A stretch of DNA of 25,073 nt from Clostridia bacterium (GTDB lineage: Bacteria > Bacillota > Clostridia > Monoglobales > Monoglobaceae). The notes under the pieces were generated by a model. That model was given only the letters and a program-made list of their open reading frames with translations. It did no database searches and had not been told where the DNA came from. The stretch lies in assembly GCA_900769795.1 (NCBI GenBank), contig CAAGHZ010000019.1, positions 1 to 25,073 on the forward strand, given 5' to 3'. The position numbers and the translations under genes were made by a program. This document shows, one piece after another, positions 1 through 9,013 of the stretch (its first letter is position 1; the number at the start of each line of letters is the position of its first letter).

Positions 1-25
1 TCCCTACACGACGCTCTTCCGATCT
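1..25. other. Illumina sequencing-adapter remnant (not genomic)
   Basis: These 25 bases match, base for base, the last 25 bases of the widely used Illumina TruSeq read-1 adapter; they include ACACGACGCTCTTCCGATCT at positions 6-25. They are an untrimmed artefact at the contig end. The genomic sequence begins at about position 26, in the middle of a signal-peptide coding region. Confidence 0.97.
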
Positions 26-99
26 ATACCCAAGGGGAGCATCATAGCAAGTATAACAAAAGCACTGATTAGTTTTTTGCTTAATGTTTTAAAGTTCAT
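26..99 (-). CDS. N-terminal fragment of a secreted protein (signal peptide only, cut by contig end)
   Basis: An ATG at 99 reading leftwards encodes 24 complete residues before the adapter: a short basic start (MNFKTLSKK) followed by a hydrophobic run (LISAFVILAMMLPLG), which is a typical signal peptide. A strong ribosome binding site (GGAGGT) lies 5 nt upstream of the ATG, and the start is only 13 nt after the stop of the lyase gene, so it is very probably the next gene of the same operon. The mature part is missing, so no function can be given. By context it should be another secreted or surface-attached protein for polysaccharide breakdown. Confidence 0.8.
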
Positions 100-112
100 T
101 TGCTACCTCCTA

Positions 113-3100
113 TTATTCTGCATCAGTTTCAGGTACATTAATTGCCCAGAACTCTCTGAGGTTAATACCAACTGCGTTTACATTGTTACCCTGACCTACT
201 ATCTTCAAGTATCTTACAGTCTTTGGTGCGATACGATAAACTGTGTAATCCTCGTGTCCCTGAGTTGTAAAGGACTTAGCGAATTCAAAGTTCTCGCCAT
301 CGCTTGATGTATAGATGTCAAAATAGTAGTCTCTCTCGTGTGCCTTCCACTGTGCAACAAGAACACCGTTTACTTCTGTTGGCTTACCAAGGTCGATTAC
401 GCAGTAGTCACCCTTGTTTGCACCATACCAACGTGTCTCAAGATCTTGGTCTCTCATGTGCGGTCCCGGGTTATTAGACTCTGCCTCTGCATTTACCCAG
501 CTATCTGCGGTCGGTATGATTGTAATCGTGTCACCATACGCTGTTGTCAGCGGAGATTTCTCAACCACAAGTGTAGCTGAGAAGGATGCATTAACCGACT
601 TCGACTTGAGTTTTACAGGAACCGTCTGACCAAACTTAGTAGGCGCTGTAAACTCAACTTCTACATCAGGATTGTCACAAACAACCTCAACCTTTGGCAT
701 TGTAGTCTTAAATACCTGAACCTTAGTTGTATCGGCAGTAGGTGTTCCATCAACCAATACTTTATAGGTAAAGTCAAGATTCTCTGCCTCAGGTGAGTAT
801 TCAGGACAAGTCCACTGTGCCATTGGCGTTGTGTCAATCTCGCCCTCAAACTCTGAGATTCTTACAGTCAGATCAACCTGCTTGCCACCCTTAAAGTAAA
901 TACCGACACGTCTAACGGTAGAAAGGTTTGTCGGGTCGCCCGCAACTACAGGAGATGATGGCAATAGTTCAGTCGGGCCTACCTGAATAAAGTGCTCTTT
1001 TGCAGTACAATCATATGTCAATACCAGACTCTTACCCTTCTTGTAGAGTACAACTGTGTTATCATTGATTTTTGTAAGCGTAGCGTCGCTCTGCATAAAC
1101 CACCAGCCGTCGCCTTCTTTCTCAAAGGTCAACTCATCACGGATGGTAAATGTCTTGTAGTTATCAGAGATTCTTGCACCTCTCCATGATCTTGAGATAT
1201 TATGGATATCGTGACAATCTGTCATATCAAGAATTGTATATCCGCCGCCGCCGTTTTCATCAATCTCATACTTGATATGGTTTGCCATAGCAAGTTTATC
1301 TGTGTTGGTGTAGGTGTAGTTCCCTTGTGTTATACCATTTGTATAACCCGGGTCATTATCGGGGTTGATGGTAAGTACGCTATGACCCTCGGTACGGCCG
1401 AGAATCTTATTATAGGTTGTACCACCAACGTTATAGTTACCTGTACCAATCTCATAGGTCCAGCACTCGCCGCGGTTTATAATCATAAAGTCGCCGGTGT
1501 CGTCATGTCTGTGATAGTGATATGGCGCACCGCCTGCCATAAAGAATACTGACGCATTAGGATCTGTCCAGTCTTCGTGGAAGGCAACAAGCTCTGTACC
1601 ATCCTCGTGATAGAGATTCTGAAGATTTTCAAACGGGTCAACCGAATCAAGTGGCTCGTAATAAATACAATCGATAAACTCTGCAGCATCGGGATGTCTC
1701 TGAAGTCTTAAGAGTCTCCATGCCATAAAGTCAGGTCTGTCATAGAGCTTTGCGGCAAATCCCGCAAAAGCACCAACGTGACCAAACTGTCTGTAGTTGT
1801 AGTTACCGCAGTCAGCCCAACCAAAGGAACCAACCCATGAAGACTGATGTGCGTTTGCTATAATAAAGTTTTCCATACCCGGGGCTTTCTCAAGTTCATA
1901 AGTGCTGCCAAATATCTTATCAAGAGCACCGATACCCCATGAGAAGCCCTGACCAACAACGTCACCGTATGATGGGCTCTCTGTCCACGCACCGTGTGGG
2001 TAGATTACCTTAAAGCAGTACTCCCAACCACGGATAATCTTTGACATCAACTGTGATGCAAACTCAGGCTCCTCATCCATGGCAAGTGCGCAGGCAAGTG
2101 ATACACCACCCATATTGTAGGGGTAGTAGTTTGCAGCCCACTTTGGATAGAAGCTGTCATACTGGAACATAAGTCCAGTAGGTCCACTACTTGAACCCGC
2201 GCCTGTCTCTGTCCACTCTGATGATACGTGACAACCTGCGTTGAGGGCGTCGAGGATTCTGTCTGTCGGCTCAAGTCCCGCGTAGATAACACCCTGCAGT
2301 ACCTGAGAGCGCTCTTCCTCTGTGTAAAGCTCCCAAGCCCAGTCAAGGCCGAGGGCAACGCCCGCCATCCAGAATCCCGGGTCGATTGACTTCTGAATGT
2401 TATATTCAGTAAAGCCTGCAACGTACATTGTACGCTCTTTAAGTTTCTGTCCGTACTTCTCCTCGCCTGTTACGCGATATACAATACCAAGCGCCGCGTT
2501 TCTCTGGAGGTAGTTACGTCCCTTACCTGAAGTATCTTTGTAGTTGGCGTGTGTTTTATCTCTTGCCGCCTCATCATAGAGTCTGATTGCTTCCCAATTA
2601 TCCTTCATACCCTCTTCAGCTTTTTTCATAATACCCTTCCAGATATTCTGGAAGTCAGTATCATTCTCGTTAGCAAGATACTGTTTAAGCACCTCAACTC
2701 TATCCTGAGTAAGCATGATTTTCGGGTGGCTTGAGTCTGTACCTGTTGTCTTCTTATAGTCTTCAAGAAGTTCTTCTGCTGATGGTCTCCAGTACTGGAT
2801 ATAGTCAGCAACCATCTGTGCGTTTGTCAGAATATACATAGGATAGCAAGCCCATGGGATGTTAGTATATTCTTCTGCAGAGTATGCCCATGATACGTAT
2901 CTCCATGGCTCTGCGTCGATATTACCCTCTCTTGGTAAATCGTTATCAGGAGAGAGAATAACCATATCGCCGTACTCATATCCCTTTGTGTACCATCCAA
3001 GCTGCTTACCTATTGCACCAACGGGGGCAAGGATTGTCTCGCCGTCCATCTTAGGCTCGCCCGCTGTAAATGTTTTTTCGCCTGCTGACCAACTGTTGTT

Positions 3101-4705
3101 ACCATTGTATACAACCTCTGTACCAAGAGCAGCGCCAAGGTCTGCAGTGTTGAGATAAAGTTCTTTCTTCTCTTTATCCCACACCTGCGCACCTGTAAAG
3201 TCGTGCTTTGCACCGCCCCAGTAACTTCTCTTAACCTCGCCATGGAAAGCGATTCTTGTAGAGAGATACTCGATGATTTCTTCATCATCAGGGAACTGTG
3301 AATGGTGGGTTACTTTGATTGTAGTAACGTTTCCATTCTCATCTGTTATACGCTCGGGCTGTTTGGTAAGGCCAATGTTGGTCCACTTCCAAATCTTGGC
3401 TGTGCCATAGCCATCATTAATACCTGTAGCAAAGCCGTCAATGTCTTTGAGTCCCTCAGGCATTGGCTGGTCAAGGGCAAGAACCTTATCATCAAGGACA
3501 ACGTCGTATGTAAGCTCTGCCATGTTGTGATAAATCGCAATATGGTGATATACATCGTTACCATTTTCGTCTTTGAAGTTGAGGGGTTCACTCTTGATGC
3601 CTGTAGAGGTCTCTACATAGCCGCCCGGCTCAAGATATGCAGCCTCGAACTCAACCTTGTCGCCAAATCTTGGCTTATAGTCAACTCGGGAGAAAAGCAT
3701 ACCCGCTGTGTCATCACAGGTAAACTTACCTCTTGTAACATAGTATGGGTAGTTATCCCAAATCGGGAAGTCTCTTGAACCCATTCTGAATACGTCAAGA
3801 CGGTAGTAAGCCTCGTTCTGACCTGTACCCGGCTCTTTTGTAAAGATATACCTGTCACCCTTAAATGAATCGTGGAAGTCCTCCATCTCTGCAACAAGTG
3901 TAGTACCTGCATCGGTAAACTTATCTGTCGCATGGGCTGCTTTTTTACCACCTGCGTTTATATCGCTGGTATGGAAGTAAGCAAAGTCATGAGGGGCCTG
4001 GTCTACGTTAAGAGACGAGGTATAGTTTTTAAAGTTGTTGTCATAAAGCTGGGTTTCGCACTTGTCTCCGTAGTACAATCTGAAGCCGTCGATGGTAAGT
4101 TCTCCCTTACCATGCTTGTTAAGAATCCAGCCGTCCCACCACTTACCAATCCAGTCTACGTTCCACGCTCTTGCAACCTGCTTGCCATCGATGTAGTAAG
4201 AAACCCTACCTGTCTCTGTGCTGGCAGTAAAGGTAATTGTAGTAGGTCTTGTGTTTGAAACAGAGCCTGAAATCTTACCTCCTGAGAGGATAAGCTGACC
4301 ATCTTCTATTGTTACAACTTTTTTATCATAATAACCGGCTTTAACGCCGATATCAAGGTTTATTGGTTCTTTTGGGTCACCCTTTAAGGTAACAGAAAAA
4401 CCAATCTCGCCTGTAATTCTGTCGGCAACACGCTCACCACTTTGAATACCGCCGGCTTTTCCGGGTGCCATATACATTGCGCGGTTGAAATCGTTTGTCG
4501 AAACAATCGATACTGTTTCAGGGTTTATAAGCTGATAGCCTTTAAGCTCATCACCAACATCAAAACGCTCAAAGTTCTCGAGTACGATTGTGTTGGTCTC
4601 GCCATCTGCAAAGGCTGTACCACCGAAAGCCGCGATAATTGCAATAATGGTGATTATTCCAAGAAGAGTAAACTTCTTAGTCATCATTTTTAGTTTCTTC
4701 ATCAT
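113..4705 (-). CDS. Secreted multidomain heparinase II/III-like polysaccharide lyase with C-terminal F5/8C domain
   Basis: A 1530-residue exported protein, inferred to cleave an acidic polysaccharide outside the cell. Residues 1-33 form a signal peptide (predicted cut after AFA). Residues ~36-205 look like a concanavalin/LamG-type beta-sandwich, with more beta-rich sequence to ~470. Residues ~515-583 resemble a copper-amine-oxidase-like stalk domain (LYLNTADLGAALG). Residues ~660-960 are the helical (alpha/alpha toroid) part of the heparinase II/III fold, with a candidate catalytic His826 in NAGCHVSSEW. Residues ~1040-1290 are its beta-sheet part, with HYHRHDDTGDF (His1063, 1065, 1067), the usual conserved His-rich motif. 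Residues ~1393-1525 form an F5/8 type C (discoidin) carbohydrate-binding domain. The reading frame also allows a GTG at 4708, but ATG 4705 has better spacing to GAGG (6 nt). It lies 12 nt downstream of the SLH gene, in the same operon. The lyase family and substrate are uncertain. Confidence 0.85.
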   Translation of the reverse strand: MMKKLKMMTKKFTLLGIITIIAIIAAFGGTAFADGETNTIVLENFERFDVGDELKGYQLINPETVSIVSTNDFNRAMYMAPGKAGGIQSGERVADRITGEIGFSVTLKGDPKEPINLDIGVKAGYYDKKVVTIEDGQLILSGGKISGSVSNTRPTTITFTASTETGRVSYYIDGKQVARAWNVDWIGKWWDGWILNKHGKGELTIDGFRLYYGDKCETQLYDNNFKNYTSSLNVDQAPHDFAYFHTSDINAGGKKAAHATDKFTDAGTTLVAEMEDFHDSFKGDRYIFTKEPGTGQNEAYYRLDVFRMGSRDFPIWDNYPYYVTRGKFTCDDTAGMLFSRVDYKPRFGDKVEFEAAYLEPGGYVETSTGIKSEPLNFKDENGNDVYHHIAIYHNMAELTYDVVLDDKVLALDQPMPEGLKDIDGFATGINDGYGTAKIWKWTNIGLTKQPERITDENGNVTTIKVTHHSQFPDDEEIIEYLSTRIAFHGEVKRSYWGGAKHDFTGAQVWDKEKKELYLNTADLGAALGTEVVYNGNNSWSAGEKTFTAGEPKMDGETILAPVGAIGKQLGWYTKGYEYGDMVILSPDNDLPREGNIDAEPWRYVSWAYSAEEYTNIPWACYPMYILTNAQMVADYIQYWRPSAEELLEDYKKTTGTDSSHPKIMLTQDRVEVLKQYLANENDTDFQNIWKGIMKKAEEGMKDNWEAIRLYDEAARDKTHANYKDTSGKGRNYLQRNAALGIVYRVTGEEKYGQKLKERTMYVAGFTEYNIQKSIDPGFWMAGVALGLDWAWELYTEEERSQVLQGVIYAGLEPTDRILDALNAGCHVSSEWTETGAGSSSGPTGLMFQYDSFYPKWAANYYPYNMGGVSLACALAMDEEPEFASQLMSKIIRGWEYCFKVIYPHGAWTESPSYGDVVGQGFSWGIGALDKIFGSTYELEKAPGMENFIIANAHQSSWVGSFGWADCGNYNYRQFGHVGAFAGFAAKLYDRPDFMAWRLLRLQRHPDAAEFIDCIYYEPLDSVDPFENLQNLYHEDGTELVAFHEDWTDPNASVFFMAGGAPYHYHRHDDTGDFMIINRGECWTYEIGTGNYNVGGTTYNKILGRTEGHSVLTINPDNDPGYTNGITQGNYTYTNTDKLAMANHIKYEIDENGGGGYTILDMTDCHDIHNISRSWRGARISDNYKTFTIRDELTFEKEGDGWWFMQSDATLTKINDNTVVLYKKGKSLVLTYDCTAKEHFIQVGPTELLPSSPVVAGDPTNLSTVRRVGIYFKGGKQVDLTVRISEFEGEIDTTPMAQWTCPEYSPEAENLDFTYKVLVDGTPTADTTKVQVFKTTMPKVEVVCDNPDVEVEFTAPTKFGQTVPVKLKSKSVNASFSATLVVEKSPLTTAYGDTITIIPTADSWVNAEAESNNPGPHMRDQDLETRWYGANKGDYCVIDLGKPTEVNGVLVAQWKAHERDYYFDIYTSSDGENFEFAKSFTTQGHEDYTVYRIAPKTVRYLKIVGQGNNVNAVGINLREFWAINVPETDAE

Positions 4706-4717
4706 CACTCACCTCGG

Positions 4718-7426
4718 TTATTTATTGTCATAATCCTCTATAAGGATAACCATTTGTGTTCTCTCATACAACTGCTTTACGATAATAAAGTCAGCCTCAT
4801 CTACACCAAAGTTCTTGATTGTCTTTATCTCGTTCATAGTTGCAGGTCTGCTCTGCTTTGTTTTGTAGTTAAACTTGAGATATTTCTCCTGATACTTGTG
4901 TACACCTCTCAGGTTATCGAGGTCACACTTCCACTCGCCGCCTTGCTTAAGGTTTGGAGTGATTATACGAATCATACCATTACCATATGAGTATGGTACA
5001 CCGATTGTATAGTTAGTCTCTGATGATGCCTGTTCGATATTACTCGAAGCTACAGTTGAGTTATATGACATTGTTGTACTGTTAAACTCAACCGTGAGCT
5101 CTGTAACTCGGCTGCCATCAATTCTCAGTTTTACTAAATCGCCTGCCTGGATTTTGGGGCTACCGTCTCTTGAATAGGTAACATCCTCATCAATTTTAAA
5201 GTTGCTCCATGTGCCATCTTTCCATGCAGAGATACCTGTAACGACAGTCTCGCCGTCTGTGTCAACTGTGTCATATACCTTATCAATAAAGTATACAGTA
5301 GCAGAGTCCAATTTCTTCTTATGGTTTGGAAGAACAGCAACACCTGCAGCCGCTGTGTCAACATCAAGGTCATAAACCAAAGGACTGCTTACTCCCATAC
5401 CGTTAGTAAACTCGTTCTTGTTCATAGCAACACAACGATAGTCTTTAGAATCATCTGTAAGCGCGTTCATCGGTGGTGTAAAGAGAAGTTTTGTGCCTGT
5501 ACCGCTGATTGTACCGCCGCCTACACATGCAAAGGTGTTTGTCTCGCCTCTGTAAGAATAAGACTTGTTAAGTCTTGGGAAGTAAACAAGACAGTCGTCA
5601 CCATTTTCAATCTGTCTTTGATATGTTGCGTTGTTAAAGTCAACAGGAGTGTCAATCTTTGCAACCTCGCCCTTGTCGTTGAGGGCAACTTTGATAATCT
5701 GATTTTTAACTGCGCCTGTTGCAGGGTCTATAAGTTTTGCAATAACCTGATCTGCAGTTGCGTTCTTAACGCCGTCAAGCATAAGCTTATCCTGTACGGT
5801 TGTGTAGGTAACAACGTTGCCTGACATATCTACAACCTTAAGCTTTAAAGTCTTTTCAAAGAGCTGCTCTACATTATAGTCAAGAACAAAAGCATAGTTA
5901 TAACCTGTATCCTTTGTCTCTGTAACAGATGCAAGCATATTGTCATAGCCTACTGCAAAAGTAAACTCTGCACCCGGGGCAATGATATTGCCGTAGAACT
6001 CCTCAAAATATGCAGACATCTTGTATTCGTTGCCATCTATGATATAGGTGCCATCAGATGTCTTCTGCTCTACAGCTCCGCTCTTTACAGGGAGAATCTC
6101 TATATCAACTATCATACCATCATCAGATTTTGCAACCTGCAAAACTGAACCTGAAGGAATCTTTGAAAGTGCAATTGCGTCGCCGTCTGCGTTTCTTAGC
6201 CAATAAGAACTGTTGAGAATATTGTTGTAAAGATCAAGTGAGTACTGTGATGACTTAACATCACCGATAGAGCCGTTAAAATCGTCCACAAGCGCTGACT
6301 GCATATAGGTATAACCTGTCATATGGATAACATCTATATCTCTGTCGCCGTCATTGTCAAGCAAGAGTGAATATCCCGGCATATCAAATTTTGATGCCAT
6401 GAACTCTTCAAGGATACGTCCGTTGTATACGATTACGCATCCGCCGTCGAGAGTGTAGTTTTTGATATCACCATTCTCGTTCTCGTATCTGAGTTCGTCA
6501 CCTGTAATGCCAACATAGTCGCTATGCTCAAAGCGGGTTACCTTGTTTGCCTTTGTTGCCCATGTGAACACAACATTTTTGCCTGCCTCTGTGTTTGTGT
6601 AGTAAACTTCTACATCATAACCGAGCAAGCCGTAAATCGGGTCTCCCTCTTTTTCTACGTCATAACCAAAAATATCACCGTTTACTTCCATATAGCCGTA
6701 AGGTTTAACTTCTGTGCCGTAGGTAAGAGAGTTATAACGGGTTGCGTTTAATATACCCTTAGTCTCATATACCTTATGAACTACGTTAAGGTAGTTCTGT
6801 GCAAGATCATCATTGTATGTAGCAATCTTATCTTCGGTATAGCTTACCTGAAGGATGTTACCAAAGAGGATGATCATATTAGCATCGTCAACGTTTCCGC
6901 TGGTGGTAATGCCATCTGAAATATTCATATCTTTTGCCATCTTGGTGTAGCCTGCGGGCCAACCTCCGTTTGCCTCTGCCGCTACGTTGTAACCAAGTGC
7001 AGATACTATCATTTTGTATGCCTGATCAAGCTGAACGATTGCGTCCGGCTCAAAGGTGTATGCCTTTGAAACCCAACCGATTTCTGCAGCTGTGTGGATA
7101 TATGGCGAATTTGCGCTTGATGAATCCACATCTGCAAACCAATGGGTGATAGGTGAGATAGGCTCAACCTTCAAAAGTTTCATAAGTCTTGTAACAAATT
7201 CGCCTCTTGTAACATCTCCTTCTGCAAGCCCTTCTGTAACCTCAGGTGCAATCGCAGAAAGCAAACCTGCATATGATGCGTAATCTTCGGTCTCTGCCGC
7301 AGCTGTACGTTCTGCAGACACAACTGCGTCTTCAGTAATTGTGACTGCTTCCTCTACCTCGTCCGCATAAACAGGGATTATACAAATAGACAGAGCAAGT
7401 AAAAGTGCAAGTATTCTTTTAAACAT
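4718..7426 (-). CDS. Large exported protein with degenerate N-terminal SLH domains
   Basis: A 902-residue secreted protein of unknown function. Residues 1-21 are a signal peptide (cut after VYA). Residues ~66-170 resemble S-layer-homology repeats: DVTRGEFVTRLMKLL, WFADVDSSSANSPYIHTAAE and YTFEPDAIVQLDQAYKMIV. The usual TRAE motif is TRGE (73-76) in the first and QLDQ in the second, so anchoring to pyruvylated cell-wall polymer may be weak. The remaining ~730 residues are rich in Gly, Asp, Tyr and Thr, look beta-rich, and include an acidic segment LLLDNDGDRDIDVI that resembles a calcium-binding loop. I recognise no enzyme family. The ribosome binding site is AAAGGAG about 11 nt before ATG. It sits between the triple-SLH gene (20 nt) and the lyase gene (12 nt), so a surface scaffold or glycan-binding role is plausible, but this is inference. 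Confidence 0.75.
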   Translation of the reverse strand: MFKRILALLLALSICIIPVYADEVEEAVTITEDAVVSAERTAAAETEDYASYAGLLSAIAPEVTEGLAEGDVTRGEFVTRLMKLLKVEPISPITHWFADVDSSSANSPYIHTAAEIGWVSKAYTFEPDAIVQLDQAYKMIVSALGYNVAAEANGGWPAGYTKMAKDMNISDGITTSGNVDDANMIILFGNILQVSYTEDKIATYNDDLAQNYLNVVHKVYETKGILNATRYNSLTYGTEVKPYGYMEVNGDIFGYDVEKEGDPIYGLLGYDVEVYYTNTEAGKNVVFTWATKANKVTRFEHSDYVGITGDELRYENENGDIKNYTLDGGCVIVYNGRILEEFMASKFDMPGYSLLLDNDGDRDIDVIHMTGYTYMQSALVDDFNGSIGDVKSSQYSLDLYNNILNSSYWLRNADGDAIALSKIPSGSVLQVAKSDDGMIVDIEILPVKSGAVEQKTSDGTYIIDGNEYKMSAYFEEFYGNIIAPGAEFTFAVGYDNMLASVTETKDTGYNYAFVLDYNVEQLFEKTLKLKVVDMSGNVVTYTTVQDKLMLDGVKNATADQVIAKLIDPATGAVKNQIIKVALNDKGEVAKIDTPVDFNNATYQRQIENGDDCLVYFPRLNKSYSYRGETNTFACVGGGTISGTGTKLLFTPPMNALTDDSKDYRCVAMNKNEFTNGMGVSSPLVYDLDVDTAAAGVAVLPNHKKKLDSATVYFIDKVYDTVDTDGETVVTGISAWKDGTWSNFKIDEDVTYSRDGSPKIQAGDLVKLRIDGSRVTELTVEFNSTTMSYNSTVASSNIEQASSETNYTIGVPYSYGNGMIRIITPNLKQGGEWKCDLDNLRGVHKYQEKYLKFNYKTKQSRPATMNEIKTIKNFGVDEADFIIVKQLYERTQMVILIEDYDNK

Positions 7427-7446
7427 TTGTCAATCACGCTCCTTTA

Positions 7447-8997
7447 TTATTGTAAAATTCTCTGTATGATGGTCGCAGCTTCTGCGCGAGTCATATTATT
7501 TGTGGGGTTAAAGTATCCATCACTGCCAAGGATGATACCATTTGCGCTGAGTGCAGCAACAGCTGCCTTTGCATAGTCTGCAATCTGACTATCGTCTGCA
7601 AATGTCACACCGTCCGCCTCTGTACCTGCCATTATTGCACGGTATACAATAGCTGACGCATCCTGTCTTGTGATAGCGCCGTCAGGGTTAAATCCTGTAC
7701 CAACACCGTTTACGATACCCTTATTAAATGCTGTTGCAATGTATGCATAGTGCCAGTCACCTGCATTCACGTCATCAAACTGAACATCTCCACCGATTTC
7801 GAGTTTAAGAGCTGCTACAAGCATCTTTATAAACTCCGCTCTTGTAACGTTGTTCTCAGGTCTGAATGTACCATCGGTAAATCCGTTGATAATACCTCTT
7901 TCGTACATTACAAGGATATTATCCTTTGCCCAGTGACCTGCAATGTCAGTGAACTTCTCTGCAGGAGCAACAACTTCCTGCTTGATTGAAGGGTCTTCAG
8001 CACGAACGATGCCGGAACCTCCGCCACCGCCGCTTTGTTCCTTCTTTGCATCTTTCTCAGCTCTGAGCTGTGCAGATGATTCTTTGTTCCATGCAGTTTC
8101 AAATTCATCAAATGTCTCTATATCTGCACGATCTGAGAAGATTCCTGCAAATACCTTATCTTTGTAATACGCCTTTTGAATATCATCATAAGTATCTGTG
8201 TCTATGTCATACTTATCAATAAAATCAAGGCAAAGTGCCTTTGCTTCTGTTGCATTCTTAGCTGCATCAAGTCTTGCCATAAAGAGGGCAGTATCTGCAG
8301 CAAAGTTTACATCAAGAGTAGGATACTGAATCGCTGCACTGCACTTAGCAAGTGCTGCAATTTCCTTTTCGTTAAGGCCTGCATATACCTCTACAATGTC
8401 TTCGTCAAGATAGAGTACATATTCACTAAAGAACTGTGCAGGTGTAATGTCGCCTGTGCTAACAAGGCTTAAACCTTCACCAAGGTTGTATGCCTTAACA
8501 AGAGAATCTGCATCATATCCGCCGTTTGGTTCTGATACTGCAAGAATATCAGCAGCACCTGTATAAGGTGTGCCAAATGCCTGGTTGCCGGCTACTGCGA
8601 GAGCATCATCTGCGTCCTGTGTATCAAGTGCTGATAAAAGAGCCGCAAACTTTAAAGGGTCTGCCATGTTGATAACATAACTTGCTGAAACGTTTCCGTC
8701 GTTCATCTTTACCTGATGCTTTCCTGTAGCCGAGAAGAGTAGCATCTCAAAAGGAAGCGCTTCTCCTCTTGCAAGAATTTTATAGATTACATTGTTGTTA
8801 TTAATATAATCAACTGTCAACTCTTCGTCATCATAGGGCTTTACAACAAGTACTGTGTTAGCACCTTCTCCACTCTCTGTGATTGCAAGAGAGTTCTCCG
8901 TTGCATCATATGTAAAATCATATGCGTATGCGGAAACAACAGACGAGAGCATCATAACACATAAAAGTGCTGATATAAGTTTTTTGCTTCGTTTCAT
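7447..8997 (-). CDS. Exported protein with three C-terminal SLH domains
   Basis: A 516-residue cell-wall-attached protein. Residues 1-25 are a signal peptide ending AYA. Residues ~26-120 look like a small beta domain, and ~120-320 are mostly helical and acidic, unrecognised. A flexible linker with GGGGGSG (323-329) precedes three SLH repeats at ~349-392, 407-451 and 466-511. The first and third keep the TRAE motif (385-388 and 503-506); the second has TRQD. By family knowledge such triplets bind pyruvylated secondary cell-wall polymer and hold proteins on the surface. The start has GGAGG 7 nt upstream. The gene follows the permease gene by 16 nt, so it is co-transcribed with the importer. The N-terminal part could bind glycan or a partner protein; its function is unknown. 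Confidence 0.85.
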   Translation of the reverse strand: MKRSKKLISALLCVMMLSSVVSAYAYDFTYDATENSLAITESGEGANTVLVVKPYDDEELTVDYINNNNVIYKILARGEALPFEMLLFSATGKHQVKMNDGNVSASYVINMADPLKFAALLSALDTQDADDALAVAGNQAFGTPYTGAADILAVSEPNGGYDADSLVKAYNLGEGLSLVSTGDITPAQFFSEYVLYLDEDIVEVYAGLNEKEIAALAKCSAAIQYPTLDVNFAADTALFMARLDAAKNATEAKALCLDFIDKYDIDTDTYDDIQKAYYKDKVFAGIFSDRADIETFDEFETAWNKESSAQLRAEKDAKKEQSGGGGGSGIVRAEDPSIKQEVVAPAEKFTDIAGHWAKDNILVMYERGIINGFTDGTFRPENNVTRAEFIKMLVAALKLEIGGDVQFDDVNAGDWHYAYIATAFNKGIVNGVGTGFNPDGAITRQDASAIVYRAIMAGTEADGVTFADDSQIADYAKAAVAALSANGIILGSDGYFNPTNNMTRAEAATIIQRILQ

Positions 8998-9013
8998 TCG
9001 AGTTTCCTCCTAA

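Noticed and set aside
3302..3778. Long antisense open frames inside the lyase, SLH and binding-protein genes
   Set aside because: They lack ribosome binding sites and family features, and lie opposite well-supported coding genes; they are frame shadows.
4706..4708. GTG as start codon of the lyase
   Set aside because: Only 3 nt from the ribosome binding site; ATG 4705 (or 4702) has proper spacing.
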